Below, piece by piece: positions 1 through 8,807 of a DNA stretch of 64,000 nucleotides. Position numbers and translations under genes: made by a program. Every line of letters starts with the position of its first letter. The first letter of the stretch is position 1. Origin of the DNA: Deltaproteobacteria bacterium (GTDB taxonomy: Bacteria; Myxococcota_A; UBA796; SXON01); contig CANKTH010000004.1 of assembly GCA_947486185.1 (NCBI GenBank), positions 1 to 64,000 of the forward strand. The letters are read 5' to 3'. Under the pieces are notes generated by a model, which searched no databases, was not told where the DNA came from, and saw only the letters and a list, made by a program, of their open reading frames with translations.

Positions 1-129
1 CGACCTCATGGCCTCGTCCGACCGGAGCTCCGGAGGCACCGCTTCGCCATTGCGACTCCTCGCCACTGCACACCTCACGCCGCGCCATGATGTATCAGCG
101 GGCGTTGACGCGTCAAGGATCCATGCGCT

Positions 130-684
130 GTGATGCGATTCTGTTTAGCTTATTCTACGGCCGACAATTTTCTGGGGCGCGACGTCTACGGCGAGCTCGA
201 GCGCTGCTGGCTTCAGACCGACGCGGCGCTGATGCTCAAAAACGCTGCGGAAAACCTGGCGAAGACTCGCCATGGCCTTCGGCTCCTCGCCTACGACTGC
301 GCCCGCCCGCTCGCGGTGCAGGTCCAGATGTGGGCCGTGGTCAAAGGGACGCCCCAGCAGGGCTACGTGGCCGATCCGGCGGTTGGCTCGGTACATAACC
401 TGGGCTGCGCGGTGGACCTGACGCTCGCGGACGCCGCCGGACCGCTCGACATGGGCACGCCCTTCGACTTTTTCGGGGAGGCCGCCGAGCCGCGGGCGGA
501 ACGAAAGCTGTTGCTCTCGGGCGTGCTCTCGCCCGCACAGGTGGCCAATCGCCTGATCCTGCGTGAGATGATGGTGAGAGCAGGCTTTTATCCCTTGGAT
601 CATGAGTGGTGGCACTTCGATTGCGCGCCGGGAGCCGCAGCGCGCCAGCGCTACCCTCAGCTCCGCGAAGCGCCCCAGGGCTGA
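130..684 (+). CDS. D-alanyl-D-alanine dipeptidase (VanX/DdpX family, peptidase M15D)
   Basis: This zinc dipeptidase family hydrolyses D-Ala-D-Ala, for cell-wall dipeptide recycling or, in VanX, glycopeptide resistance. The 184-residue protein has the family landmarks in order: the N-terminal TADNFLGRDVYG segment, an Arg-Pro pair (CARP), the zinc motif SVHNLGCAVD (SxHxxGxAxD), and EWWHFD carrying the catalytic Glu and third zinc His. The reading frame is closed by a TGA shortly upstream, so the GTG/ATG pair at the start is the only credible beginning. That leaves it somewhat short at the N-terminus compared with DdpX, and no signal peptide is visible, so a cytoplasmic location is likely. No vanA/H-like ligase or dehydrogenase is adjacent, which argues against a vancomycin cassette. 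It is followed closely by the FAD oxidase gene in the same direction. Confidence 0.85.
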   Translation: MMRFCLAYSTADNFLGRDVYGELERCWLQTDAALMLKNAAENLAKTRHGLRLLAYDCARPLAVQVQMWAVVKGTPQQGYVADPAVGSVHNLGCAVDLTLADAAGPLDMGTPFDFFGEAAEPRAERKLLLSGVLSPAQVANRLILREMMVRAGFYPLDHEWWHFDCAPGAAARQRYPQLREAPQG

Positions 685-706
685 TCTGGGATAAGGTGGC
701 GCCGCT

Positions 707-2074
707 GTGCCGCCGCCCGCCCCGACCTCCCTGGCCCCCGTCCGATCCGCCGAGCTCGCCGGCTGGGGTGCCAACCGGAGGGTGCGGTGTGATCTTATCA
801 GCCCTCAACGCCAGGAAGATGTTTCGAAGGCGCTGCTCCCTGCTGGCGTAGCGCCCCGCGGGCTCGGCCGGAGCTATGGCGACTGCGCGGTGCTCGCCGG
901 CGGGCGGGTGCTGGAGCTCGTGGGGCTCAACCGTTACCTGAGCTTCGACGAGGAGCGCGGCCTCCTCTGCTGTGAGGCGGGTGTCAGCCTGAGTGGCATC
1001 ATCCGAGATTTCGGCCCGCGAGGCTGGTTCCCGATGGTGACCCCGGGCACCAAGTTTGTCACCGTGGGCGGCTGTATTGCCAACGACGTACATGGCAAGG
1101 CGCACCACTCGCAGGGCTGCTTCAGCGCCTCGGTCCGTGCGATGACCCTCCTGCTCGCCAGCGGAGAGGTGGTGCCGCTGAGCCCTGAAGACGACGCCGA
1201 GCTCTTCTGGGCCACCTTCGGCGGCATGGGGCTCCTTGGCGTGGTCCTGACCGCTACGCTCCAGCTCCGAAAGATCGAGACCACCTGGTTTCGCCAATCC
1301 GCGTTCCCCGTCGCCAACCTGGAAGAGATGCTCCGGGTGTTGGAAGAGCAGGACCGGGCTTATCCCTACTCGGTGGCGACCCTGGACGTCTTTGCGACGG
1401 GCGCGGCGCTCGGTCGCGGCGTGGTATCGGTGGGTGATCCGCTGTCGCGCGCCGACCTGCCGGCGGGCAAGGACCCCCTCAAGATCTCCGGGCCCCCTCG
1501 TCTGGTGGTGCCTTTCGATTTGCCGGAGTGGATCCTGAACCGCGCGACGATGCGGGTTGGAAACTGGATGATCCAGACCATCCTCCGCCGAGCGGGGGGC
1601 CCGGGGCACTACGAGGGTTTCTTCTATCCCCTCGACATGATCGGGCATTGGAACCGTGGTTATGGTCGGCGGGGCTTCACGCAGTACCAATTCGTGATCC
1701 CCTTTGAGGACGGACTCCGACAGATGACCCGGATCCTCGATGTGATCCTGCAGGCGGGCGAGCTGCCCTTCCTCAACGTCCTCAAACGTTTCGGGAAAGA
1801 GGGGAAGGGGCACCTGTCTTTTCCCAAAGAGGGCTATACACTGGCGATCGACTTCCCCATCCGAAGCGGCACACCGGCGCTGCTCAAGCGCCTGGATGGC
1901 TTGGTGCTCGACGCGGGTGGCAGGATCTATCTCGGGAAAGACGCTTTCGTGGAGGCCGAGACCTTTCGCCGGATGTACCCGCGGCTCGACGCGTGGTTGG
2001 CGATCAAGGCCCGGGTGGATCCGAGCGGCGTGTTCCGCTCCGACCTCGGTAAACGTGTGGGTTTGAGCCCCTGA
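707..2074 (+). CDS. FAD-binding oxidoreductase, DprE1-like (FAD-linked oxidase family)
   Basis: This is a 455-residue flavoprotein of the vanillyl-alcohol-oxidase fold, close in length and motifs to DprE1, the FAD subunit of decaprenylphosphoryl-ribofuranose 2-epimerase. The FAD-binding N-terminus contains RGLGRSYGDCAV and TPGTKFVTVGGCIANDVHGK. The C-terminal half has the family block EGFFYPLDMIGHWNRGYG followed by FTQYQFVIP. The start is a GTG, since no upstream ATG exists in frame. No DprE2-like short-chain dehydrogenase or UbiA-like prenyltransferase is next to it, so the substrate is open; a lipid-linked pentose is only a family-based guess. The gene ends one base before the stop of the convergent MopE-like gene. 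Confidence 0.8.
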   Translation: MPPPAPTSLAPVRSAELAGWGANRRVRCDLISPQRQEDVSKALLPAGVAPRGLGRSYGDCAVLAGGRVLELVGLNRYLSFDEERGLLCCEAGVSLSGIIRDFGPRGWFPMVTPGTKFVTVGGCIANDVHGKAHHSQGCFSASVRAMTLLLASGEVVPLSPEDDAELFWATFGGMGLLGVVLTATLQLRKIETTWFRQSAFPVANLEEMLRVLEEQDRAYPYSVATLDVFATGAALGRGVVSVGDPLSRADLPAGKDPLKISGPPRLVVPFDLPEWILNRATMRVGNWMIQTILRRAGGPGHYEGFFYPLDMIGHWNRGYGRRGFTQYQFVIPFEDGLRQMTRILDVILQAGELPFLNVLKRFGKEGKGHLSFPKEGYTLAIDFPIRSGTPALLKRLDGLVLDAGGRIYLGKDAFVEAETFRRMYPRLDAWLAIKARVDPSGVFRSDLGKRVGLSP

Positions 2075-2075
2075 A

Positions 2076-5000
2076 TCAGGGGTCGCGCCGACGCCGGAGC
2101 CCCAGTAGACCCAACAGGCCGAGGACCGCCGAGGGCCCCGCCCCGCTGTCACAGCCGCAGGTGTCCACGTTGGCCTTCTCGGTCACCGGCTGGCCAAGCT
2201 GCGCGTCTTCGCCGTCGCAGTTCTGGTCGGTGTTGTCGCCGGTCACCTCGGCCGCCGCCGGGTTGATGAGCGGGTCGGCGTCGTTACAGTCGTGGGCGGT
2301 GGACTCGCCGTAGCCCTCGGGCGGGTTGCAGGTGGTGACGGTGCTGTCGTTGTCGGTCCAGCCGTCGCCATCGGCGTCGGCGTACCAGAGTCGGGAACCC
2401 TCGCCATCTTCGTCGACGGTCCCGTCGCAGTCGTCGTCGTCGCCGTTACACGTCTCGGTCCCGCCGGGACGCACGGTGACATTGTTGTCATTACAGTCTT
2501 CGCAGGCGGCATAACCGTCGGCGTCCGTGTCCGAGAACGCGACGACCCCGTCGCAGTTGTAGTCAACGGGATCGGTACAATCGGCCTCATCCGCGCCGGG
2601 ATGGAGGGCTGGGTCGCCGTCGTCGCAGTCCTCGGCGCCGGGCCCGGTTCCAGCGGGGGCGTCACACGCGGTGGTGGCGCCGCCTTCGCCGCCGTAGCCG
2701 TCGCCGTCGAGGTCCGGATACCAGGAGGTCTGACCCGTGGCGGAGTCGTCGAGATCGTCGATGAGGCCGTCGCAATCTTCGTCGGCCTCGGCCTCGTCGC
2801 ACACCTCGGTTCCCCCCGGGTAGGTGCCCGGGTGACTGTCGTCGCAATCGTCGTTGCGGTCGGCGATCCCGTCGGCGAGGTCGCACGCGGAGACCGGGGT
2901 GCTGCCGCCGATCCCGTCGAGGTCGGCGTCCACCCAGTAGCTCTGGAGGTTGGTGCTGTCGGGATCGGCGTTCTCCGCGGCGCCGTCGCAGTCTTCGTCC
3001 AGGTCCGCGTCGTCGCACAGCTCGGTCGCCCCCGGGTGGCGCTCGGCGGTGCTGTCGTCGCAGTCGTCGGCGCTGATCGCGGCGCCCTCGGGTAGATCGC
3101 AAGCGAGCACCGGCGTGGCGCTGCCATAGCCGTCTCCGTCAGCGTCGATGTAGAAGTTGAGCAGGCCCGTGGCGGTGGTGTCGTCGGCGACGCCGTCGCA
3201 GTTCTCGTCGGTGTCCGCGCCATCGCACGCCTCGGCGGCGCTCGGCGAGATCGCCGCGTCGGTGTCGTCGCAGTCGTCGGCGGTGGTGGTGGTGCTCGCG
3301 GGTTGTATACACGCGGGCTCCTGGGTGCTCCCGCCGTAGCCGTCGCCGTCCGCGTCGAGGTACCAGGTGGACTGGCCGCTGACCGAGTCGTCGTCGTCGT
3401 CGGCAACGCTGTCACAGTCCTCGTCGGTGGCGGCCGGGTCGCAGACCTCGGTGGCGCCCGGGTGGATGGCGCTGTCGGTGTCGTCACAGTCGTCGTCGTT
3501 GTCGGCCTGGCCGCTCACGGCGTCACATCCGCGGGTCGCGCTGCCGGTGCCGTAACCGTCGCCGTCGGAGTCCGTGTAGAAGCTCAACAATCCGGAGGTC
3601 GAGCTGTCGTCGTCGTCGGCGTCGCCGTTGCAGTCTTCATCGACGTCATCGGGGTCGCAGACCTCGGCGGCGCCGGGGTGGGCGTCGGCGTTCTGGTCGT
3701 CGCAGTCGTCCACCGCGGCGTAACCGTCGCCATCTGCGTCGATATAACCCAGGTGGACCTGGACCCTTCCGTCGCCTCCCGCGTAAGACTCTCCGCCGAT
3801 GAGCACGTCGTCGTAGCCGTCGGCGTTGAGGTCTCCCGCCCCGGCGACGCTGCTCCCGAGCCCGTCGTCGCTCGCTACGCCCTCAAATCGTAACGTCAGG
3901 GTCGGGGGCATCGTCGACCCGCCTTCGTAGAGCTCCGCCCGGCCTGCGCCTCCGCCCCAGGAGGGCGCGCCGACGAGCACGTCCGCATGACCGTCCCCGT
4001 TGACATCTCCTGCGCCGCCCACGGATTCTCCAAGCTCATCCCCGGCATTCTCCCCGATCCAAGGGTTCGTGCAGGTGGTGATTCCGCTCCGGCTCCCGAG
4101 GCAGAGGTAGACGCTGCCCGCGGAGGAGCCCGCCAGGGGGGCTCCGGCGATCACGTCGTCGTAGCCGTCACTGTTGACGTCCCCGACCCCGGCCACGGAC
4201 CAGCCGAGGAGCTCGTTGCTCGCTCCGCTGAACGTGGAGGCGGCGCTCGACGACAGGCCGCCCGCGGCGCCGTGGTAGACGAGGACACGGCCGGCCCGGC
4301 TGCCGTACTGGTAGGCGCCGACGACGACGTCATCGTAACCATCGCCGTTGACGTCCCCCGCGCCAGCGACGTCGAATCCGAAACGTTCCGCGGCTTCGAG
4401 GCCGGTCAACGTCGTCGAGGCGGTGGCCGACACCCCGGAGGCGGAGCCCCGGTGCAGGTAGGCGAGCCCGAGGCCGCTGCTGACGCCCGAGGCTCCGACG
4501 ATCACGTCATCGTAGCCGTCACCGTTGACGTCCCCTGCGCTGGCTACCGCGTAGCCCAGGTAGTCGGCGGCGGCGGCGCCGGCGATCGTCGTCGCAGCCG
4601 TGGTGGCGAGGCCGCTCGCGCTGCCGTGGTAGACCGTCGCTTCCCCCGCGAGGCTGTTGACCCCCCAGGCGCCCACGATGACGTCGTCGTAGCCGTCGTT
4701 GTTGACGTCCCCGGCGCCGCGCGCGGAGATGCCGAAGCGGCTCGTGCGGCGGGGACCGGTCAGCGTGGCGAGCGCGGTGGTCTCAAGGCCCGCAGCGGTG
4801 CCGTGGTACACGTAGACCCGCCCGGTCTGGCCGGAGTACTCGGAGGCGCCGACGACGACGTCGTCGTAGCCATCCGCGTCGACGTCGCCCGCCGCGGCGA
4901 CCGAGTTGCCGAACCCCTCGTCGGCGGTGCCGATGAGCGCGGCGGTGGCGCTGCTGTAGACGGGATCGATCTCGACGGGGTACACCGCGCCGTCGTCGTC

Positions 5001-5624
5001 GACCACGACCTGAAATCCGCCGGTAAGGGGGCGAAATTCTGCTGCGAGGCTGCGGCCGGCCGCGTCCCACGCGACGAGCCCGGCCACCTGGATGGCCTCA
5101 CCACCCTCCGCCTCCAACCAGAGCTCGTGCTCCACGACACGAACCGTGGCGCCATCGACCGCGACCTCCACCACCAGCGCGCCGCTGCCCGGCGGCGCGA
5201 GGGGGACACTCCAGCCTTGCTGCAGCCCGTCGGGAGTGGCGGCCCACCAGATCGTGAGGTCCGGCGCCGACCATTCGAGGCGCTGGATACACGCTCCATC
5301 GGGGGCCGTGCGCCCGGCTACACAGGCGCCGAGGCGTGGTGCTTCGGCGTCGATCCGCTCCGCCCGGCCTGCCCGGCCCCATCGGGCCGTCGTCACGCGC
5401 AGCCCGGCCAACAGCTCGGCGCCCTCGAGGTCGAACGAGGCGTCGAGTCCGCCGGCTCGCGCGGAATAACCGAGGTCCTCGAAGGTGAAGCTGAGGGCGT
5501 CGTCGGCCATCCGCGCCCCGACCTCACGACGCCACGCATCGTCGAACAGGCCACCCTGGTGGACGGGATCGTCCGGGGCGCAAGAGAGCGCGAACAAAAC
5601 CCAGAGCCGCGAACGCCAGTCCAT
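2076..5624 (-). CDS. Large surface protein with FG-GAP repeats, MopE-type acidic repeats and MYXO-CTERM tail
   Basis: This is a 1182-residue exported protein. A short hydrophobic N-terminus (RLWVLFALSC) is followed by about 220 residues of unassigned beta-rich sequence. Residues about 225-640 hold roughly seven FG-GAP repeats of the form AGDVNGDGYDDVVVGA, the calcium-binding beta-propeller repeat of integrin alpha chains. Residues about 640-1140 hold about eight MopE-like putative metal-binding modules (DADGDGYG...DCDDTD..IHPGATEVCD..DEDCDG). The C-terminus CGCDSGAGPS, a Leu-rich helix and RRRRDP form a MYXO-CTERM sorting tail. I infer cell-surface display and binding of calcium or other divalent cations. 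The product is extremely acidic, and GC-rich Asp codons create long spurious ORFs on the opposite strand. Confidence 0.88.
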   Translation of the reverse strand: MDWRSRLWVLFALSCAPDDPVHQGGLFDDAWRREVGARMADDALSFTFEDLGYSARAGGLDASFDLEGAELLAGLRVTTARWGRAGRAERIDAEAPRLGACVAGRTAPDGACIQRLEWSAPDLTIWWAATPDGLQQGWSVPLAPPGSGALVVEVAVDGATVRVVEHELWLEAEGGEAIQVAGLVAWDAAGRSLAAEFRPLTGGFQVVVDDDGAVYPVEIDPVYSSATAALIGTADEGFGNSVAAAGDVDADGYDDVVVGASEYSGQTGRVYVYHGTAAGLETTALATLTGPRRTSRFGISARGAGDVNNDGYDDVIVGAWGVNSLAGEATVYHGSASGLATTAATTIAGAAAADYLGYAVASAGDVNGDGYDDVIVGASGVSSGLGLAYLHRGSASGVSATASTTLTGLEAAERFGFDVAGAGDVNGDGYDDVVVGAYQYGSRAGRVLVYHGAAGGLSSSAASTFSGASNELLGWSVAGVGDVNSDGYDDVIAGAPLAGSSAGSVYLCLGSRSGITTCTNPWIGENAGDELGESVGGAGDVNGDGHADVLVGAPSWGGGAGRAELYEGGSTMPPTLTLRFEGVASDDGLGSSVAGAGDLNADGYDDVLIGGESYAGGDGRVQVHLGYIDADGDGYAAVDDCDDQNADAHPGAAEVCDPDDVDEDCNGDADDDDSSTSGLLSFYTDSDGDGYGTGSATRGCDAVSGQADNDDDCDDTDSAIHPGATEVCDPAATDEDCDSVADDDDDSVSGQSTWYLDADGDGYGGSTQEPACIQPASTTTTADDCDDTDAAISPSAAEACDGADTDENCDGVADDTTATGLLNFYIDADGDGYGSATPVLACDLPEGAAISADDCDDSTAERHPGATELCDDADLDEDCDGAAENADPDSTNLQSYWVDADLDGIGGSTPVSACDLADGIADRNDDCDDSHPGTYPGGTEVCDEAEADEDCDGLIDDLDDSATGQTSWYPDLDGDGYGGEGGATTACDAPAGTGPGAEDCDDGDPALHPGADEADCTDPVDYNCDGVVAFSDTDADGYAACEDCNDNNVTVRPGGTETCNGDDDDCDGTVDEDGEGSRLWYADADGDGWTDNDSTVTTCNPPEGYGESTAHDCNDADPLINPAAAEVTGDNTDQNCDGEDAQLGQPVTEKANVDTCGCDSGAGPSAVLGLLGLLGLRRRRDP

Positions 5625-5838
5625 GATCCCACCGATGGTGGCCGCGATGTATCGCGGAGGCGCACGAGTTGCTCAACAGCGCCAACACCGAACGGGTCGC
5701 CGACGTGCCGGCTCGGCGAAGCGGCCCGGGTGCGCGCTGAGTGTCCGCCTCCTCCGCAGGCGGGCAGGGTCTTCCCAGGTCGAACCGGGCGCGATAGCCG
5801 TCGGCCGAGCGTGCCGCACTTTGCGCTCCGGAGAGTCG

Positions 5839-7707
5839 TTGGCTACACAGCGTGAGCTCAGGCGGGTGGTGGCGCAGACGGTGGAGAGCCTCGCGCCGCT
5901 TCATCGATCCTACGCCTTTCCCCGGGCGATCCTCGCGGTGTTCGAGGCGATCTACTCGCGGGCGGAGGACCCTGGCTGGGCGGCGGCGTGGCGGACGCCC
6001 TGCTCGGGAGGGGTGCCGCCGGGATTCGAAGAGCTGGACCGCCTCGCGGCGTTGCCGCAGGCGGCTTGGGTGGCGGAAGAAGAGAGCTTGCGGCTGGCGC
6101 TTCGCCTTCCCACCTCCGTCATACGCCGCTGCCTCGCCGCGCCGGTCGGCCTCTGGGTGCTGACCGACCGACGGGGGTTTGTACCGATGCTCCGCAACCT
6201 GATCACCGGGGAAGAACAGCGCGTGGTGGTGCCGGACGGGTACAAGGGCCACGGTCGGGGCGAATGTTGGGTCGCGCGCGTGGGCCGCCTCATTGAGGGT
6301 TACCCGGCGGTGATGGCGGTTCCGATCGCGTTGATCGGGATCTCCGAGGAGGAGCTCAGACAGCGCCTGGAGCATCGGCTCGGGCCGCTGGTGGACGGGG
6401 AGGGCCTGCGTCGGTACCTGGCGTGGCTCGGCGACACCGAGCGCTGGAACGCTGACGTGCCCAGGCTCGTGATCGGGGCGAACGAGCATGTGTGGGAGCT
6501 GGATGGTGCCCGCTTCCTGGCGGTCCAGGAGCCTGCGGTGGCCTCGGCGCAGGCTGAGCTGGAGCGTCAGGTGGCCACCTGGGTGAACCTCGTGGAGCGA
6601 CGCGCCGAGCCGGCGAGCGTCGGGAGGTTGGCCTCGGAGATCGTCGCGGCCTCGGTGGCCTTGATAGCGCTCACCGGCACCCACGCGAAGGTGCTTCGTC
6701 CCTGGCGCTTCGAACAGCTCGTGAAACAGGCGGGCCAGGCGCTGGTCGAGGTCGACGACCGGCTTCGAGATCAGGTCTCCGGGTCACTCTGCGGGGTCTG
6801 GGCCTGGGCCTGCCTTGCCCACGCCGACGTCGGCGGCGCGGTCGCTGCGTTCGCCGGGCTGCCGGTCGCGATGTTTTCGCCACGCCTCGCGGGCGTGCCC
6901 CCGCGGCTCCGCGAGGCGCTCCCGGCGGCGTTGCGGGCGAGGGGCAGGCAGCGCGGGCTCAACGGCCATGAGGCCGCGTGGCTGCTGGCGCTCTGCCCGC
7001 CTGCCCAGCATATCGGCGTCGCTTTAGAGTTTCCCGAGGTAGGCGCGCTCCTCGTGGACCAGGCCGGGGACGACCGGGCCCGGCTCGCCGCCCTCGACGC
7101 CGCCCAGGTGCCGGCGGCGCGGCCCCCGCTCGCGCGTTGCCTGCTTCGTGCGGGGGAATGGCCCGCCCTGGCGCAGTTCCTCAACCCCTGGCCGGAGGGG
7201 CTCCGGCCCGACGAGCTGGTTGAGCTGGCCGACGAACTCGGACAGATCGAGGCCTTTCGCGACTGTTTTCGCCGGTATCGACTCGCGCTGTCGGAGTGGT
7301 TCGCCGCCGACGAAGAGGTCCTGCTCGCGCGGCGCCCCAAGACCGCGCTCGGACAGGTCGACGTGGCGGTCTACGCCGCCGCGCGGCTCTCGGGCGGCGA
7401 GCTGCTCTTGCCGGGCGGGTCGACCTGGCTGAGCCCGCGGCTCCTCCTGACCTACGCCAACCTCTCGGGCGGCCACGATCCCGACGCGTGCCGCGAGGTG
7501 GCGTATTCGCGGTTGGAGGAGGCGTTTCAGCTCAGTTTCCTGGCGGGGCGCCCGCGCCCGCACGAGATCGAGGTGGCCTCGAGCATCGCGTCACGTCTAC
7601 GCCAGCTGAGTGACTACGAAGGTACGACGGAGCGCCGCACACGCTTCGTCGCGAAATGGACCGCACACCCGTTCGCGGGCCGGGTGCTGTCCGAGGCATG
7701 GATCTGA
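5839..7707 (+). CDS. Unrecognised 622-residue protein, first gene of the BrxD/helicase operon
   Basis: I do not recognise this family. The longest ORF (from 5485) overlaps the opposite-strand MopE gene and reads as noise at its N-terminus. The TTG at 5839, preceded by GGAGAG at good spacing, gives a sensible start (MATQRELRRVV). The protein is mostly helical and Leu/Ala-rich. Residues about 95-150 contain a beta-rich stretch (RRGFVPMLRNLITGEEQRVVV ... GECWVARVGRLIEG) that loosely resembles the small barrel in SEC-C-associated proteins, but no SEC-C Cys motif follows. No nuclease, methylase or transmembrane signature is visible. Its stop codon overlaps the start of the next gene, so it belongs with the BrxD-like ATPases and helicase. 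A scaffold or substrate-recognition role is a guess. Confidence 0.7.
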   Translation: MATQRELRRVVAQTVESLAPLHRSYAFPRAILAVFEAIYSRAEDPGWAAAWRTPCSGGVPPGFEELDRLAALPQAAWVAEEESLRLALRLPTSVIRRCLAAPVGLWVLTDRRGFVPMLRNLITGEEQRVVVPDGYKGHGRGECWVARVGRLIEGYPAVMAVPIALIGISEEELRQRLEHRLGPLVDGEGLRRYLAWLGDTERWNADVPRLVIGANEHVWELDGARFLAVQEPAVASAQAELERQVATWVNLVERRAEPASVGRLASEIVAASVALIALTGTHAKVLRPWRFEQLVKQAGQALVEVDDRLRDQVSGSLCGVWAWACLAHADVGGAVAAFAGLPVAMFSPRLAGVPPRLREALPAALRARGRQRGLNGHEAAWLLALCPPAQHIGVALEFPEVGALLVDQAGDDRARLAALDAAQVPAARPPLARCLLRAGEWPALAQFLNPWPEGLRPDELVELADELGQIEAFRDCFRRYRLALSEWFAADEEVLLARRPKTALGQVDVAVYAAARLSGGELLLPGGSTWLSPRLLLTYANLSGGHDPDACREVAYSRLEEAFQLSFLAGRPRPHEIEVASSIASRLRQLSDYEGTTERRTRFVAKWTAHPFAGRVLSEAWI

Positions 7708-8807
7708 GGGACCGAATGAGAGAGGATACGAACAAGCCGGTACCGGGAAAGCTCTTCTCCCCACGCCCCGCGGAGGCCCCATCGGAAGGGGCGCCCGCTT
7801 TGGCCGCGGAGGCAGGCACGGGCCCGGAGGCCGACACGGGCGATCCCGCTAGCTCCGGCGCCGCCGAGCCTTTGGGGGGCCCCGGGGCGACGGCCCCGGG
7901 CCGGATGGCGCTGGTGCAAGCCCGCTTGATCGAGGCGGTGCAGGCCCGAAAACAGGAGCTTGGCCTGCTTGAGGGCGTGATCAAGTCCCTGCGGGACGGG
8001 GATCCGGGGAAAGTCGCGCGCCAGCTGGATCAAGCCCTGCTCGCGCTGCCGACTGGACCCGCAGCGCAGGTGCTCCTGGAGGAGCTCGCGGGCGTAGTCG
8101 ACGACGAGCGGGTGAGCCGGAGAGAGGGCCTCTCCCGCGCGTTGAAGGACGCCTGTACCCGGCAGGGGGTCGGCTTCCGGGTGGTCGCGCGCGAGCCGCT
8201 CATCATGCTGCGCCTCGCCCCGCTCGCGGTGCGGCTCGACAAGGACAAGTCGTATGCAGACCTGCTTTTCTCGGGCGAACGATTGGAGACGGTGCCGGCT
8301 GAGGCCGAGGCGATCCTCGATGGCTGGCGGCGGGTGGTACACCGGCTCGAGGGCGAGGAGCGCTGGGATCCTGAAGCGTTCCACCACCTGCTCTGGCGGG
8401 CGTGGCGCCACAGCCTCGTCGAAGAAGAGCGTGAGCAGCGCCCCGATTGGGTGGAGATCAACGCGGTCTTCTCTATGCTCGAGCTGCTACGTCCGCGACG
8501 GACGGAGCACAACCGGGCGCGATTTGCCTGGGATCTGTACCGACTTCGACGGGATCGCCGCCTCTTTGATCGCGGCTGGCGCCTGGTGATCGGCGCGGCG
8601 ACCGGCGCGTCCACCAAGGACAAACGTCGTGTCTGGTGGCTCGAAGACGCCGAGGGTAACGGTCAGTATCACCTCACGCTGAAGTTCGTACGCCAGGAGC
8701 GCCCGGGCGCGGAGGGCCCCGACGCCCCGTCGGAGTCCCACGCTGAGGGGACAGACGCCCAAGACAACGAGGCGCCAGCTGCCGAAAAGATGGAAGGAAG
8801 TTCATGA
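7698..8807 (+). CDS. Unrecognised 369-residue protein, second gene of the BrxD/helicase operon
   Basis: I recognise no family. The chosen ATG overlaps the stop of the preceding gene (ATGGATCTGA); the ATG at 7716 is an alternative. The first ~70 residues are low-complexity Pro/Ala/Gly-rich. The remainder looks helical (QARKQELGLLEGVIKSL, then a Glu/Arg-rich helix REQRPDWVEINAVF) and ends in an acidic Ala/Glu-rich tail. Around residues 275-305 the string VWWLEDAEGNGQYHLTLKFV looks like a small beta hairpin. There are no catalytic motifs or membrane segments that I can see. The last bases overlap the start of the first BrxD-like ATPase (ATGA), implying coupled expression and probable complex formation with it. 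Confidence 0.7.
   Translation: MDLRDRMREDTNKPVPGKLFSPRPAEAPSEGAPALAAEAGTGPEADTGDPASSGAAEPLGGPGATAPGRMALVQARLIEAVQARKQELGLLEGVIKSLRDGDPGKVARQLDQALLALPTGPAAQVLLEELAGVVDDERVSRREGLSRALKDACTRQGVGFRVVAREPLIMLRLAPLAVRLDKDKSYADLLFSGERLETVPAEAEAILDGWRRVVHRLEGEERWDPEAFHHLLWRAWRHSLVEEEREQRPDWVEINAVFSMLELLRPRRTEHNRARFAWDLYRLRRDRRLFDRGWRLVIGAATGASTKDKRRVWWLEDAEGNGQYHLTLKFVRQERPGAEGPDAPSESHAEGTDAQDNEAPAAEKMEGSS

Noticed and set aside
1-129. A gene entering from the left edge
   Set aside because: Short open frames exist on both strands, but none is long or distinctive enough to support.
130-684. Vancomycin-resistance cassette
   Set aside because: The VanX-like dipeptidase has no D-Ala-D-Lac ligase, VanH dehydrogenase or VanRS neighbours in view.
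341-2152. 603-residue minus-strand ORF
   Set aside because: It overlaps the DprE1-like gene, which has unmistakable FAD-oxidase blocks. The minus frame shows none.
3987-5855. 622-residue plus-strand ORF
   Set aside because: It is the antisense of the FG-GAP/MopE gene, whose Asp/Gly codon bias leaves the opposite frame open. No domain was recognised.
5839-8807. TerB-N/TerB-C proteins beside the ATPases
   Set aside because: I recall this context for other DUF2791 operons, but neither unknown protein shows the TerB-N or TerB-C motifs.
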